Assembly: GCF_003385185.1 (NCBI RefSeq)
Contig: NZ_PQHZ01000005.1
Span: 62,001-126,000, forward strand
Length of the DNA stretch: 64,000 nucleotides
Direction of reading: 5' to 3'
Origin: Amycolatopsis palatopharyngis
GTDB lineage: Bacteria > Actinomycetota > Actinomycetes > Mycobacteriales > Pseudonocardiaceae
Shown piece after piece: positions 1-7,444 of this stretch. Under the pieces are notes generated by a model. It was not told where the DNA came from. It saw nothing but the letters and a program-made list of their open reading frames with translations, and made no database searches. Numbering within the stretch: the stretch's first letter is position 1; each line of letters begins with the position of its first letter. The position numbers and the translations under genes were made by a program.

Positions 1-481
1 CACCTGGCGCGGCAACAACCACGTTCGCAGGTCCGTTGAATGCGGCGATACTTGCTTGAAGGTCGTCCCTGGCATTCAGCACGTCCTCGACCGCCTCCGC
101 GGACAAGCCCATCACCACAGTCATCGAACCTTCGACGGCATCCGTCAGCCGGGCCCGTTCCCGCACCAGTTCCAACCCGGTTGCGAAATCGAAGACACCC
201 GCCGCCTCGAGCGCGTTGTATTCGCCAAGACTGTGCCCCAAGTAAACATCCGCAGGGCCGTCCATCGCGCGCCTGGCGAGTGCGTTGACGACGTAGATCG
301 CGGGCTGGGAGAACCGGGTCCGACCCAGTCGCCCGCCCGGATCGCCGACGCAGAGCTCACGGATCGAATAGCCCAAGATCTCGTCCGCCTGTTCCACCAG
401 CTCCGGGAAACGGTCGAACAGCTCGGCGCCCATCCCCGTACGTTGAGTACCCTGCCCGGCGAAGAGAACCACCCGCGTCAT
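1..481 (-). CDS. Stand-alone malonyl-CoA:ACP acyltransferase (AT), 3' end beyond window edge
   Basis: This gene starts with ATG at 481 and 160 codons are visible before it runs off the left edge. The N-terminus MTRVVLFAGQGTQRTGMG holds the FabD-type GQGTQ motif, and GHSLGE near residue 80 is the nucleophile elbow with the active-site Ser. The start overlaps the stop of the upstream enoyl-CoA hydratase (ATGA), so it is the last visible gene of the 11-gene operon that begins at 8524. Family knowledge: such discrete ATs load malonyl or related units onto ACPs. In beta-branching cassettes a stand-alone AT often charges the donor ACP or serves a trans-AT system. A second AT lies at 8640. The substrate cannot be read from the visible part. 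Confidence 0.9.
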   Translation of the reverse strand, partial: MTRVVLFAGQGTQRTGMGAELFDRFPELVEQADEILGYSIRELCVGDPGGRLGRTRFSQPAIYVVNALARRAMDGPADVYLGHSLGEYNALEAAGVFDFATGLELVRERARLTDAVEGSMTVVMGLSAEAVEDVLNARDDLQASIAAFNGPANVVVAAPG

Positions 482-1233
482 GACCCCACCACCGGCCGGT
501 CGGCGTACAGCGCCTGGATCCGCCGTCTGGCCTCGGCACTGGAGATCGTCGCCTGATGGTCCGGAATCTCCCGCGCGTGCGCGGCCTGGGCCTGCCCGCC
601 CACCTGTTCGCGCAGCTGCGCCTTGAGCCGCTCGACGGCCTCACGCGGGGCCTGCGCGATGCGCAACGCGGTCCGCTGCGTCTGGGCGACAACGTTGCCG
701 TCCGCGGTCACCCGGACACCCGCGCCACGATCGGCGAGCTCGCGTCCGAGATAGCTGCGGCCCGAGTACAGCAGCTCTGTGCCCAGTGCCATGCCCAGCT
801 TGGCAGGCAGCAGGTACGTGGCTCCCAGCGCGGGCGTGAACCCGTAGGTGAGGAAGTTGGCGGCGTAGCGGGAGCTCTCGCTGAGCACGGTCACGTCGCA
901 GTAGAGCGCGAGGAGGAACCCGCCGCCAAGCGCATGTCCCTGTGCGGCGGCGAGCACCGGCACCGGGCAGCCGAGCACGGCGTTCAGAAACTCCCACACC
1001 CCGTCGACCCGGTGCTCTCGTGAGCCGAGCATCTGCTCGGCCGATCCTCCCGCACAGAAGATCTCGGGGAGTCCTTCCAGTACCACGGCTCGTACGTCCG
1101 GCGCGCCACCCGCCTGTTCCAGAGCCGCGATGGTCCCTGCACGCAGTTCGGGTGATAGCCGGTTCTGCCCGGTGGCGTCGTCCATCCGGACGGTCGCGAC
1201 GGGAGCGGCCATATCGAGCGTAACCACACTCAC
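478..1233 (-). CDS. Enoyl-CoA hydratase/isomerase-like ECH2 of a beta-branching cassette (PksI/BaeI-like decarboxylase)
   Basis: The protein has 251 aa and a crotonase fold. The GTG start at 1233 is coupled to the preceding gene by a GTGA overlap. QGHALGGGFLLAL gives the oxyanion-hole segment, and FLTYGFTPALGATYLLP is the sequence typical of ECH2 decarboxylases such as PksI of the bacillaene pathway, which it resembles over its length. In that family ECH2 decarboxylates the 3-methylglutaconyl-type ACP intermediate after ECH1 dehydrates it, leaving an alkyl branch at the former beta-carbonyl. The gene order HMGS, ECH1, ECH2 directly upstream supports this role. Which double-bond isomer forms is not predictable here. 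Confidence 0.85.
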   Translation of the reverse strand: MSVVTLDMAAPVATVRMDDATGQNRLSPELRAGTIAALEQAGGAPDVRAVVLEGLPEIFCAGGSAEQMLGSREHRVDGVWEFLNAVLGCPVPVLAAAQGHALGGGFLLALYCDVTVLSESSRYAANFLTYGFTPALGATYLLPAKLGMALGTELLYSGRSYLGRELADRGAGVRVTADGNVVAQTQRTALRIAQAPREAVERLKAQLREQVGGQAQAAHAREIPDHQATISSAEARRRIQALYADRPVVGS

Positions 1234-1961
1234 GCGATCAACCCCTGTTTCCGCAAACCGGACAGCCGCTCGTGAACCGCCTGGTCCGCCAGTCGTCTTC
1301 CGAGAACCTCCATGATCAGTTCGTCGCGCCGCACCGGAGGAGCCAGTTCGGCGTAGTACTCCTTGAGTGCGAGCAGCGCGGACGGATCGGCAGCTCGCAG
1401 CTTGCGCAGGATGCGCCGCAGCTCCGCCTCGTCGCCGTATACGTCGGCGAGGCCCATCGACACCGCTTCCGCGCCGGACAGCTCGCGCGCGGTCAGCGCC
1501 AGCCCGAACGCCGAGTGGTGGCCGGTCCGCCGCGCCAGCACGGGCAGGACCGCGGCGGGCACGAGGCCAAGCAGGACCTCGGTCATCCGGAACGTGGCCC
1601 GTTCCCCGGCAACCACCTGATCGCACGCCGCCAACAGGCCGACTCCGCCACCGAGTGCAGCCCCTTCCACGAGCGCGATCGTCACCAGGCGCGACGTGGC
1701 GATCCGATGAAGCAGATCACCGAGCGCAACGATCAGCCGGCGCCACGTGGTCTCGATCGCGTCCAGCTCCATCCCCGCGCAGAATGTGTCACCTCCGGCC
1801 GCGAGCACGAGTACCTGTACGGCGGCGGTGGACTCGGCATCGGCAAGCGCGTCGCCCAGTTCGGTGAGCATCTCCTCGGAGAGCCGATTGTGCGTATCCG
1901 GGCAGGACAACGTCAAACGCGCGACCGGCGGTCGCGTAATGTCCAGTTCCACTCGCTTCAT
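1230..1961 (-). CDS. Enoyl-CoA hydratase/isomerase-like ECH1 of a beta-branching cassette (dehydratase)
   Basis: The protein has 243 aa and a crotonase fold. The ATG at 1961 overlaps the HMGS stop (ATGA). EGAALGGGVGLLAACD is the oxyanion-hole region, and TEVLLGLVPAAV keeps the Glu followed by GLVPA that catalytic hydratases use. Family knowledge: ECH1 enzymes such as CurE and PksH dehydrate the HMG-ACP-type intermediate made by the HMG-CoA-synthase homologue. The position between HMGS and ECH2 in one translationally coupled string assigns it to that step. A catabolic enoyl-CoA hydratase is the alternative, but the context makes that unlikely. Confidence 0.83.
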   Translation of the reverse strand: MKRVELDITRPPVARLTLSCPDTHNRLSEEMLTELGDALADAESTAAVQVLVLAAGGDTFCAGMELDAIETTWRRLIVALGDLLHRIATSRLVTIALVEGAALGGGVGLLAACDQVVAGERATFRMTEVLLGLVPAAVLPVLARRTGHHSAFGLALTARELSGAEAVSMGLADVYGDEAELRRILRKLRAADPSALLALKEYYAELAPPVRRDELIMEVLGRRLADQAVHERLSGLRKQGLIA

Positions 1962-3190
1962 CGCCACTCGTAACCCCGATGGAATTTCTCGACTCCGGTC
2001 AGCACCAGCACATCGCCGTGCGCACGCGACGGCTCGGAATACTGGTCCCAAGCGGACAGATCGATCGTCCTGTCCGCCATGGGAATCAGGCATTCCCGCG
2101 CCCAAGGAAGTAGCTTCTCGTACTCGGTGAAGGAAATCTCGCGACGACGGCGAATCCGGCCCCCGATTTCCATTGCCGACAGCTCTTCTCGCGCGCCAGG
2201 GGTGACAACTCCGCTGAAGAACTCCGAAGCACAGCCCGAACCGTAGGAGTACAGGCCCAGCTTCGCGCCCGCGACGGACGGTTCGTGGTCGATCAGACTC
2301 GCAAGCGCGAGATATATCGACCCGGAACACAAGTTGCCAACCGCCCGTGCGTACTTCAGTGAAGGCCCGACACGCCGATTGAAGTCGGCCTCGATCATCT
2401 TGGGTGGTCCTGGTCTGTGCTCACGCATCAACTTCCGGTGCGCAGCCTTCACCATTCCCGGGAACGGGGTGTGCATGACCAAGTGGTCGAAGGTGGTGGC
2501 GAAATCGGTTTCCGGAGCCCGTTTCAGGTAGTCCGCGTAGCTTCCGGAAAGGCATTCAAGATAACTCAGCAACGAAAGATCGGGATCGACATAGTCGAGA
2601 TCCGGAGCAGGCCGTGCGGTATCCATCGTCTCGAAACTGTGCAGGCCATGGAGCCCCAGGTCCAGCCGGAGAATCTTCGGATCGCCGGAGATCAGCACCG
2701 CGACGGAGCCGTTGCCCATGGTCGGCTCGGCGTACTTCGCGCGCTCGTCCATCGGGCTGATATCGGTGGCGACAACCAGTGCCCGAGCTCGGGGATTGCC
2801 CTGCCCTGCCAAGTATCCGGCGGCCAACTGCAGCATGCCCGTGGCACCGTAGCAAGCTTGCTTGACCTCCATGATCCGGCAACGAGGGGAAAGGCCAAGG
2901 TATCGATGTGCGTAGGAAGCAATCGACTTGCTGTAGTCCACGCCGGACTCGCTCGAGGTGACCAAGACTTCGATAGTGTCCCTGTCCTCGCCAAGCGAGT
3001 CCACCAGGGGCCTTGCCGCGTTGACCGCATTCGTGACCGGGTCCTCCCACGGCAGTAGCACAGACCGGTTCTCCAGGCCGAGATTGCCGATCCGCTCTTG
3101 GTCCAGGCCACGTCCGACGAACAACTCCTCCACGGGAAGACGTGCGAAACCGCAGTAGGCGTTGAGGCTCTCGATGCCGATTGCTTCCAT
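1958..3190 (-). CDS. HMG-CoA-synthase-like beta-branching enzyme (HCS; LnmM/PksG family)
   Basis: The protein has 410 aa, full length for the family. Catalytic residues are visible: Glu81 in SSESGVD, Cys113 in EVKQACYGATGML, and His240 in DHLVMHTPFPG. Homologues in polyketide clusters (PksG, CurD, MupH, LnmM) condense an acyl group from a donor ACP onto the beta-keto group of an ACP-bound chain. The gene is flanked by the donor ACP (3190-3450) and both enoyl-CoA hydratases, with one- to four-base overlaps, so this is a complete cassette. Mevalonate-pathway HMG-CoA synthase is the alternative. No other mevalonate gene is present, and the neighbours are all PKS genes. Confidence 0.93.
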   Translation of the reverse strand: MEAIGIESLNAYCGFARLPVEELFVGRGLDQERIGNLGLENRSVLLPWEDPVTNAVNAARPLVDSLGEDRDTIEVLVTSSESGVDYSKSIASYAHRYLGLSPRCRIMEVKQACYGATGMLQLAAGYLAGQGNPRARALVVATDISPMDERAKYAEPTMGNGSVAVLISGDPKILRLDLGLHGLHSFETMDTARPAPDLDYVDPDLSLLSYLECLSGSYADYLKRAPETDFATTFDHLVMHTPFPGMVKAAHRKLMREHRPGPPKMIEADFNRRVGPSLKYARAVGNLCSGSIYLALASLIDHEPSVAGAKLGLYSYGSGCASEFFSGVVTPGAREELSAMEIGGRIRRRREISFTEYEKLLPWARECLIPMADRTIDLSAWDQYSEPSRAHGDVLVLTGVEKFHRGYEWR

Positions 3191-3450
3191 CAGTCGCTCT
3201 TCTCACCGTTCGAACTCAAATACTCGACCAGCGCACCGATATCGGGAATGGTGGCGAAAACCGAGATGGGGTCGGAGCGCTGGAGCCGGTGCAGCAGCAG
3301 GCTGATGATCTCCACCCGGTCCACCGAATCGGCGCCGAGATCCCGCAAGCTCTTGTCTCTCGTGATCTCGGCTGCGGGGAGGTCAGGCATAATATCGACG
3401 ATCACCCTTCGGATCGCGTCCTCCACATCGGTGGCACTGGGAAGACTCAT
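3190..3450 (-). CDS. Donor acyl carrier protein of the beta-branching cassette (LnmL/AcpK type)
   Basis: The ACP has 86 aa, with the phosphopantetheine Ser42 in DLGADSVDRVEIISL. The DSVDRVE signature is common in ACPs that partner with HMGS enzymes. Its start ATG follows the LnmK-like stop (TAATG) and its own stop overlaps the HMGS start (TGATG), so it is made together with its likely partners. By analogy with LnmL it would carry the propionyl (or acetyl) group presented to the HMGS. Confidence 0.88.
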   Translation of the reverse strand: MSLPSATDVEDAIRRVIVDIMPDLPAAEITRDKSLRDLGADSVDRVEIISLLLHRLQRSDPISVFATIPDIGALVEYLSSNGEKSD

Positions 3451-4394
3451 TACTCCTCCGAAACCAGATGGATCGCGGACACCGCGAGCAGCCGACCGGT
3501 GCCCTCCTCGCGTACGGTGACTTCGGCAATCTCGTCACCGGCCTCGGACTCGTGCCGCCACAGCTGTATCGCCAGAAAAAGACGTGAACTGCTGTCGGCG
3601 TTGCCGAAGTAGCCAAGTTTCTGATCGAGCACCTTCCGACCGAGAAAGCGCCGGTCACCCCGCCCGAGCTGCCGCCACAATCGCAGCAGGCCCGTGTCGA
3701 TGATCGAGAAGTAGGACGCGAAGTACACAAGTCCCACACCGTTGAAATCATGTACGAGATCAAGATCGTACGATGTGAAACAGGGCTCTGCCCGAAAGTA
3801 GCCGGGAATTCCACCTGGATGGAATCCGGCGTTCTTCCGCGCTCGGGAGGCAATTCCGCGCGGCGAGTACTGCTTGGGCAACGACGGCAGGTGCTCGAAA
3901 TGGAAGCCCGGCGGTGACGAACGCACGAGGTCGGCGTTGCTGTCCTCCCTGGACCGGGAGATCCACCGGTTGAAGTTCTCCACATACAGGCTGTCCGGCC
4001 GTGGTCGCTCGAAGAACTCGACCGGTTCGAACAGTTCGTCGCCGACATCGACCGGCGCGAGCCGGTGCAGGGTGAGCACCGACTCGCCACCGAAGTCGAA
4101 CACGCGCGAGGTCACCGTCAGCTCGTCGCCGAAGGTGAGCCCATGCGGATGTCGCTCGATACTGCCCAGCACGTGGTAGTAGTAAAACGACAGATAGGCG
4201 GGCAACCCGTCAGCGGTCCGCGCGTCGTAGACGTTGGTACCGCAGGTCGCTGCCACCGCCTCCCAGGTCCAGTCACCGAGCTGCGCGAAAATCGACGAGC
4301 TGCCCCCGCACATGTGCGGTGCGATCGTCACCCGCCGAACGACTGAACCGCCATCGGCGAGCACCGGCGCCCGCAGGATCGTTGGGGCTGTCAC
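3450..4394 (-). CDS. LnmK-family bifunctional acyltransferase/decarboxylase (double hot-dog fold)
   Basis: The protein has 314 aa. The GTG start at 4394 overlaps the stop of the upstream ACP (GTGA). Segments such as MCGGSSSIFAQLGDWTWEA, YLSFYYYHVLG and VYFASYFSIIDTG match what I know of LnmK, the leinamycin enzyme that takes methylmalonyl-CoA, loads it onto its ACP and decarboxylates it to propionyl-ACP. LnmK is of similar length and is encoded next to its ACP (LnmL) and HMGS (LnmM), as here. The inferred role is to make propionyl-S-ACP for the branch, so the HMGS would install a two-carbon-longer branch than acetate-using systems. The family assignment rests on recognition of conserved segments and context, not on an alignment. 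Confidence 0.8.
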   Translation of the reverse strand: MTAPTILRAPVLADGGSVVRRVTIAPHMCGGSSSIFAQLGDWTWEAVAATCGTNVYDARTADGLPAYLSFYYYHVLGSIERHPHGLTFGDELTVTSRVFDFGGESVLTLHRLAPVDVGDELFEPVEFFERPRPDSLYVENFNRWISRSREDSNADLVRSSPPGFHFEHLPSLPKQYSPRGIASRARKNAGFHPGGIPGYFRAEPCFTSYDLDLVHDFNGVGLVYFASYFSIIDTGLLRLWRQLGRGDRRFLGRKVLDQKLGYFGNADSSSRLFLAIQLWRHESEAGDEIAEVTVREEGTGRLLAVSAIHLVSEE

Positions 4395-4651
4395 GACGGG
4401 CCAGTCGCGCGTTCGCTGATGTAGCTTACGAGCTTGTTCAGCGTCGGGTGCTCGAACACGGCCTCGACCAACTCGGTCAGGTTGTATTTGGCGTTGATCA
4501 CCGAGACGAGTTCGACGCCGAGTACCGAGTCGAGGCCGAGATCCCGGAACGTGGTGTCGTCGTCGATCTCGGAGACGTCCAGATACAGGACCTCCGCAAG
4601 GTGTTCCCGCAACTCGTCCCGGATAGCGGAAATCTCCAGCGAAACAGTCAT
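4391..4651 (-). CDS. Acyl carrier protein, second ACP of set A
   Basis: The ACP has 86 aa, with Ser42 in DLGLDSVLGVELVSV. A strong ribosome-binding site (GAGGAG) precedes the ATG at 4651. The sequence looks more like ACP domains of modular PKSs than like the aromatic-type ACPs at 7137 and 14871, so it is probably the carrier on which a chain is modified rather than the main elongation ACP. It lies between CLF-A and the LnmK-like gene. The Trp that flags many beta-branching acceptor ACPs (DSxxxxxW) is absent: Ser+6 is Leu. Confidence 0.88.
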   Translation of the reverse strand: MTVSLEISAIRDELREHLAEVLYLDVSEIDDDTTFRDLGLDSVLGVELVSVINAKYNLTELVEAVFEHPTLNKLVSYISERATGPS

Positions 4652-4669
4652 TTCTCTCCTCAGCTCTTC

Positions 4670-5875
4670 TCATCGGCCCAATATCATCGCCGAGTTGTAG
4701 CCGCCGTTGCCGCGAGCGAGTACCAGCGCGATCCGCAGGTTGGCCATGCGCGGCTCGCCACACACAAGATCGATCTCGTACTCCGGCGGCATGTCAATGC
4801 GCTCCACCGCGGGGATCACGCTGTCGCGCATGGCAAGCAGGGCACAGGCGACGTCCAGCGGACCACCTCCGGCATACAGCCGTCCGACGAGTGCCTTGGG
4901 TACGGTGACCGGGACCGCCAAGGGCCCGAACACCTCGGCGATCGCTGCGGCCTCGACCCGGTCGAGTTCGGGAATCCCGCCGGCATCGGCGAAAACGACG
5001 TCGACGGTGCCCGGCTCCAACCCGGCGTCGGCCAACGCTTGTCGGATCGCCCTGCCCAACGTGGAAGGGCGGCCCGAGCCCGGCTTGGGATCGAAGGTGG
5101 AAGCATGTCCCAGTAGCGAGCCGTAAACAGTCGCTACGCCGCGGGCACGGGCCGACTTCTCCGCTTCGAGTACGAGATAGGCCCCACCTTCACCCGGTAC
5201 ATAACCGGCCGCGTCGCTGCCAAAAGGCACGTAGGCACGACGCGGATCGGCTTCGGTGCTGATCCGGCCGCTCGCCAGGTGTGACACCCAGCCCCATGGG
5301 TCGTAGGACGACTCGACACCTCCGGTGACCGACAGCGAGATCCCACCTCGGATCATCCGCCGGGCGTGTGCCAGGGCGTCCAGCCCGCCTGCCTGCTCAG
5401 CGACGATCACACTTCCAGGCCCGCGCATTCCGTGCCGAATTGAGATCTGGCCCGTGTTGGCCGCGTTGAACCAGGCAAAGGATTCGTAAACACTGACGTA
5501 CTCGGGCCCTTTCGTCCACAGCTTCTGGATCTCCCTGTGGGTGAATTCAAAACCGCCGGTCGCGTTGGAGCTGATCACGCACATGTCCGAGTCCGCAAAG
5601 GACCTCGTATCGACCTTGGCACTGGCCAGCGCCTGCTCGGCCGCGATCAGCGCAAGCCGGGTGACGCGATCGGTCTGTGGCAGCAGCCGGCTCGAGAGGT
5701 ACTGTTCGGCATTGAAATCCGGGATCTGACCGGCGAGCCGGGCCGGATAACCCGTGGGATCGAAACGTTCGAGCTCTCTGATGCCGCTACGTTTCTCAAC
5801 CGTGGCGGACCAGTACTCCTCCGCACTCATACCATTGGGCGCCACCACACCCAGCCCGGTGAACACCGGGTTCAT
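4670..5875 (-). CDS. Type II PKS chain length factor, KS-beta (CLF-A)
   Basis: The protein has 401 aa and a ketosynthase fold. The catalytic Cys is replaced by Gln161 in [16 protein letters not shown], the hallmark of a chain length factor. The ATG at 5875 overlaps the KS-A stop (ATGA), as usual for KS/CLF pairs that form heterodimers. It sets chain length together with KS-A. It is a close paralogue of CLF-B at 15148 with the same length and shared blocks such as [11 protein letters not shown] and the NTGQISIR segment. Confidence 0.95.
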   Translation of the reverse strand: MNPVFTGLGVVAPNGMSAEEYWSATVEKRSGIRELERFDPTGYPARLAGQIPDFNAEQYLSSRLLPQTDRVTRLALIAAEQALASAKVDTRSFADSDMCVISSNATGGFEFTHREIQKLWTKGPEYVSVYESFAWFNAANTGQISIRHGMRGPGSVIVAEQAGGLDALAHARRMIRGGISLSVTGGVESSYDPWGWVSHLASGRISTEADPRRAYVPFGSDAAGYVPGEGGAYLVLEAEKSARARGVATVYGSLLGHASTFDPKPGSGRPSTLGRAIRQALADAGLEPGTVDVVFADAGGIPELDRVEAAAIAEVFGPLAVPVTVPKALVGRLYAGGGPLDVACALLAMRDSVIPAVERIDMPPEYEIDLVCGEPRMANLRIALVLARGNGGYNSAMILGR

Positions 5876-7140
5876 GCTTTCGCTCCCTGAAGCCGCCGCA
5901 GCACCATCGCACTCTGGTAACCGCCGAAACCGCTGCCGACCGTGAGCGCGGCGCCGACGGTGTGGTCACGGGCCACGAGCGGGACATAGTCCAGGTCGCA
6001 CTCGGGGTCCTTCTCGTGCAGGTTCGCCGTCGGCGGTACGACCCCGTGCTCGATGGCGAGCGCGCAGGCCGCGATCTCGATCGAGCCGATGGCGCCCAGC
6101 GAATGGCCGATCATCGATTTGATCGAGCTGACCGGTGTCCGGTACGCGCACTCGCCGAGCGCACGTTTGAACGCGGCCGTCTCGTGCCGGTCGTTCTGTT
6201 TGGTGCCGGACCCGTGCGCGTTTATGTAGTCGAGGTCCTCGCCTGGCATCCGGGCTTCATCGAGGGCGCCCCGGATAGCCTCGGCCATCTCCTTGCCGTC
6301 CAACCGGAGACCGGTCATGTGGTAGGCATTGCACCGCGTCGCGTACCCGGCGATCTCGGCGTAGGTCCGTGCACCCCGGCGACGTGCGTGCTCGTACTCC
6401 TCGATGACGAACATCGCGGCTCCCTCGGCAAGTACGAAACCATTGCGTGACGCGTCGAACGGCCGCGCCGCGTGCTCAGGATCGTCATTGCGCGGCGTCG
6501 TCGCCTTGATCGCGTCGAAGCACGCTGCGGCCAGCGGCGAGACCGCGGCCTCCGTCGCACCGGCGAGGACGACGTCCGCGCTGCCCTCACTGATCAATTG
6601 ATGGGCGTAGCCGACGGAATCGATCCCGGACGTACAGCCCGTGGACAGCAGCCCGACCGGCCCCTCCGCACCCACCTCCCAGGCGAGTTCGGTCGCGATC
6701 GTGGTCGGAGTGAGGTGACCGAACAGGTGCGGCGAGGCGTAGTGGTGGTCCACCAGCCACTCCCGGCCGGAGTCCGACAGCACCAGATACTCCTGTTCCA
6801 GGCTGGTCGCGGCACCGACCGCGCTGCCAACGCTGACCCCCAGTCTGCCCAAGTCCACCGAGCCGAGATCGATCCCACTGTCCTCTATAGCCTCGCGGGC
6901 GCTGACCACGGCGAACTGGGTGACCCTGTCCATCCGGCGGATCTGCTGTGGCCGCAGGCCGTGCAGCTGAGCGTCGAAGTCACATTCGCCGGCCACCTGG
7001 GAGCGGAAGGCCGCCGCATCAAAGGCTGTGATCCTGCGGGTCGCGGTCCGACCCGAGGTGAGCAGATCCCAGAACGGCTTCGTCCCGTCGCCTCCTGGGG
7101 CCAGCACCCCGATTCCGGTGATGATCGAGCGGCGCTTCAT
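5872..7140 (-). CDS. Type II PKS ketosynthase, KS-alpha (KS-A)
   Basis: The protein has 422 aa. The active-site Cys169 lies in LLSTGCTSGIDSVGYA, and the two catalytic His regions are [15 protein letters not shown] and [14 protein letters not shown]. It forms a heterodimer with CLF-A for decarboxylative Claisen elongation of malonyl-ACP. The start ATG at 7140 overlaps the ACP-A stop. Sequence features are those of aromatic-type KS enzymes (GCTSGIDS). The overall scaffold is very similar to KS-B at 16350, with Cys at the same residue number, which points to duplication of the minimal PKS or joint acquisition. Confidence 0.96.
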   Translation of the reverse strand: MKRRSIITGIGVLAPGGDGTKPFWDLLTSGRTATRRITAFDAAAFRSQVAGECDFDAQLHGLRPQQIRRMDRVTQFAVVSAREAIEDSGIDLGSVDLGRLGVSVGSAVGAATSLEQEYLVLSDSGREWLVDHHYASPHLFGHLTPTTIATELAWEVGAEGPVGLLSTGCTSGIDSVGYAHQLISEGSADVVLAGATEAAVSPLAAACFDAIKATTPRNDDPEHAARPFDASRNGFVLAEGAAMFVIEEYEHARRRGARTYAEIAGYATRCNAYHMTGLRLDGKEMAEAIRGALDEARMPGEDLDYINAHGSGTKQNDRHETAAFKRALGECAYRTPVSSIKSMIGHSLGAIGSIEIAACALAIEHGVVPPTANLHEKDPECDLDYVPLVARDHTVGAALTVGSGFGGYQSAMVLRRLQGAKA

Positions 7141-7373
7141 GCTGCCTGCGCGAGGAGTTCGAGCAGCAATCGAGGAGTTTCGACCAGCGCAATGTCTTCG
7201 TCGGAGATCTCGATCCCGTACTCGTGCTTGATCCGGGTGGCGGTCTCCATAAGTGCCAGCGAGTCGTAGCCGAGCTCGGCGAACGGCGTGTCGTGAATAT
7301 CACCGTGCAGATCGGCGCTCTCATCCTCACCGGCGCATTCCGTGAGAATCCTCCGGAGATCGTCGATGGTCAT
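7137..7373 (-). CDS. Type II PKS acyl carrier protein (ACP-A)
   Basis: The protein has 78 aa from ATG 7373, chosen over upstream in-frame codons because GGAGGGTGGAG lies just before it. The phosphopantetheine Ser38 is in ELGYDSLALMET, typical of aromatic type II ACPs. It starts with TIDDLRRIL, as ACP-B does, so the two are paralogues. It is the elongation carrier of the KS-A/CLF-A pair, and its stop overlaps KS-A (ATGA). Confidence 0.93.
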   Translation of the reverse strand: MTIDDLRRILTECAGEDESADLHGDIHDTPFAELGYDSLALMETATRIKHEYGIEISDEDIALVETPRLLLELLAQAA

Positions 7374-7444
7374 CTGGCTCCACCCTCCAGTTTCGTGCTC
7401 GATACTCGCCGACTCTGCGAGCACCCACTACAGTCACACTTGAA

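Noticed and set aside
1958..3190. Primary mevalonate-pathway HMG-CoA synthase
   Set aside because: No other mevalonate gene is present and all neighbours are PKS and beta-branching genes.
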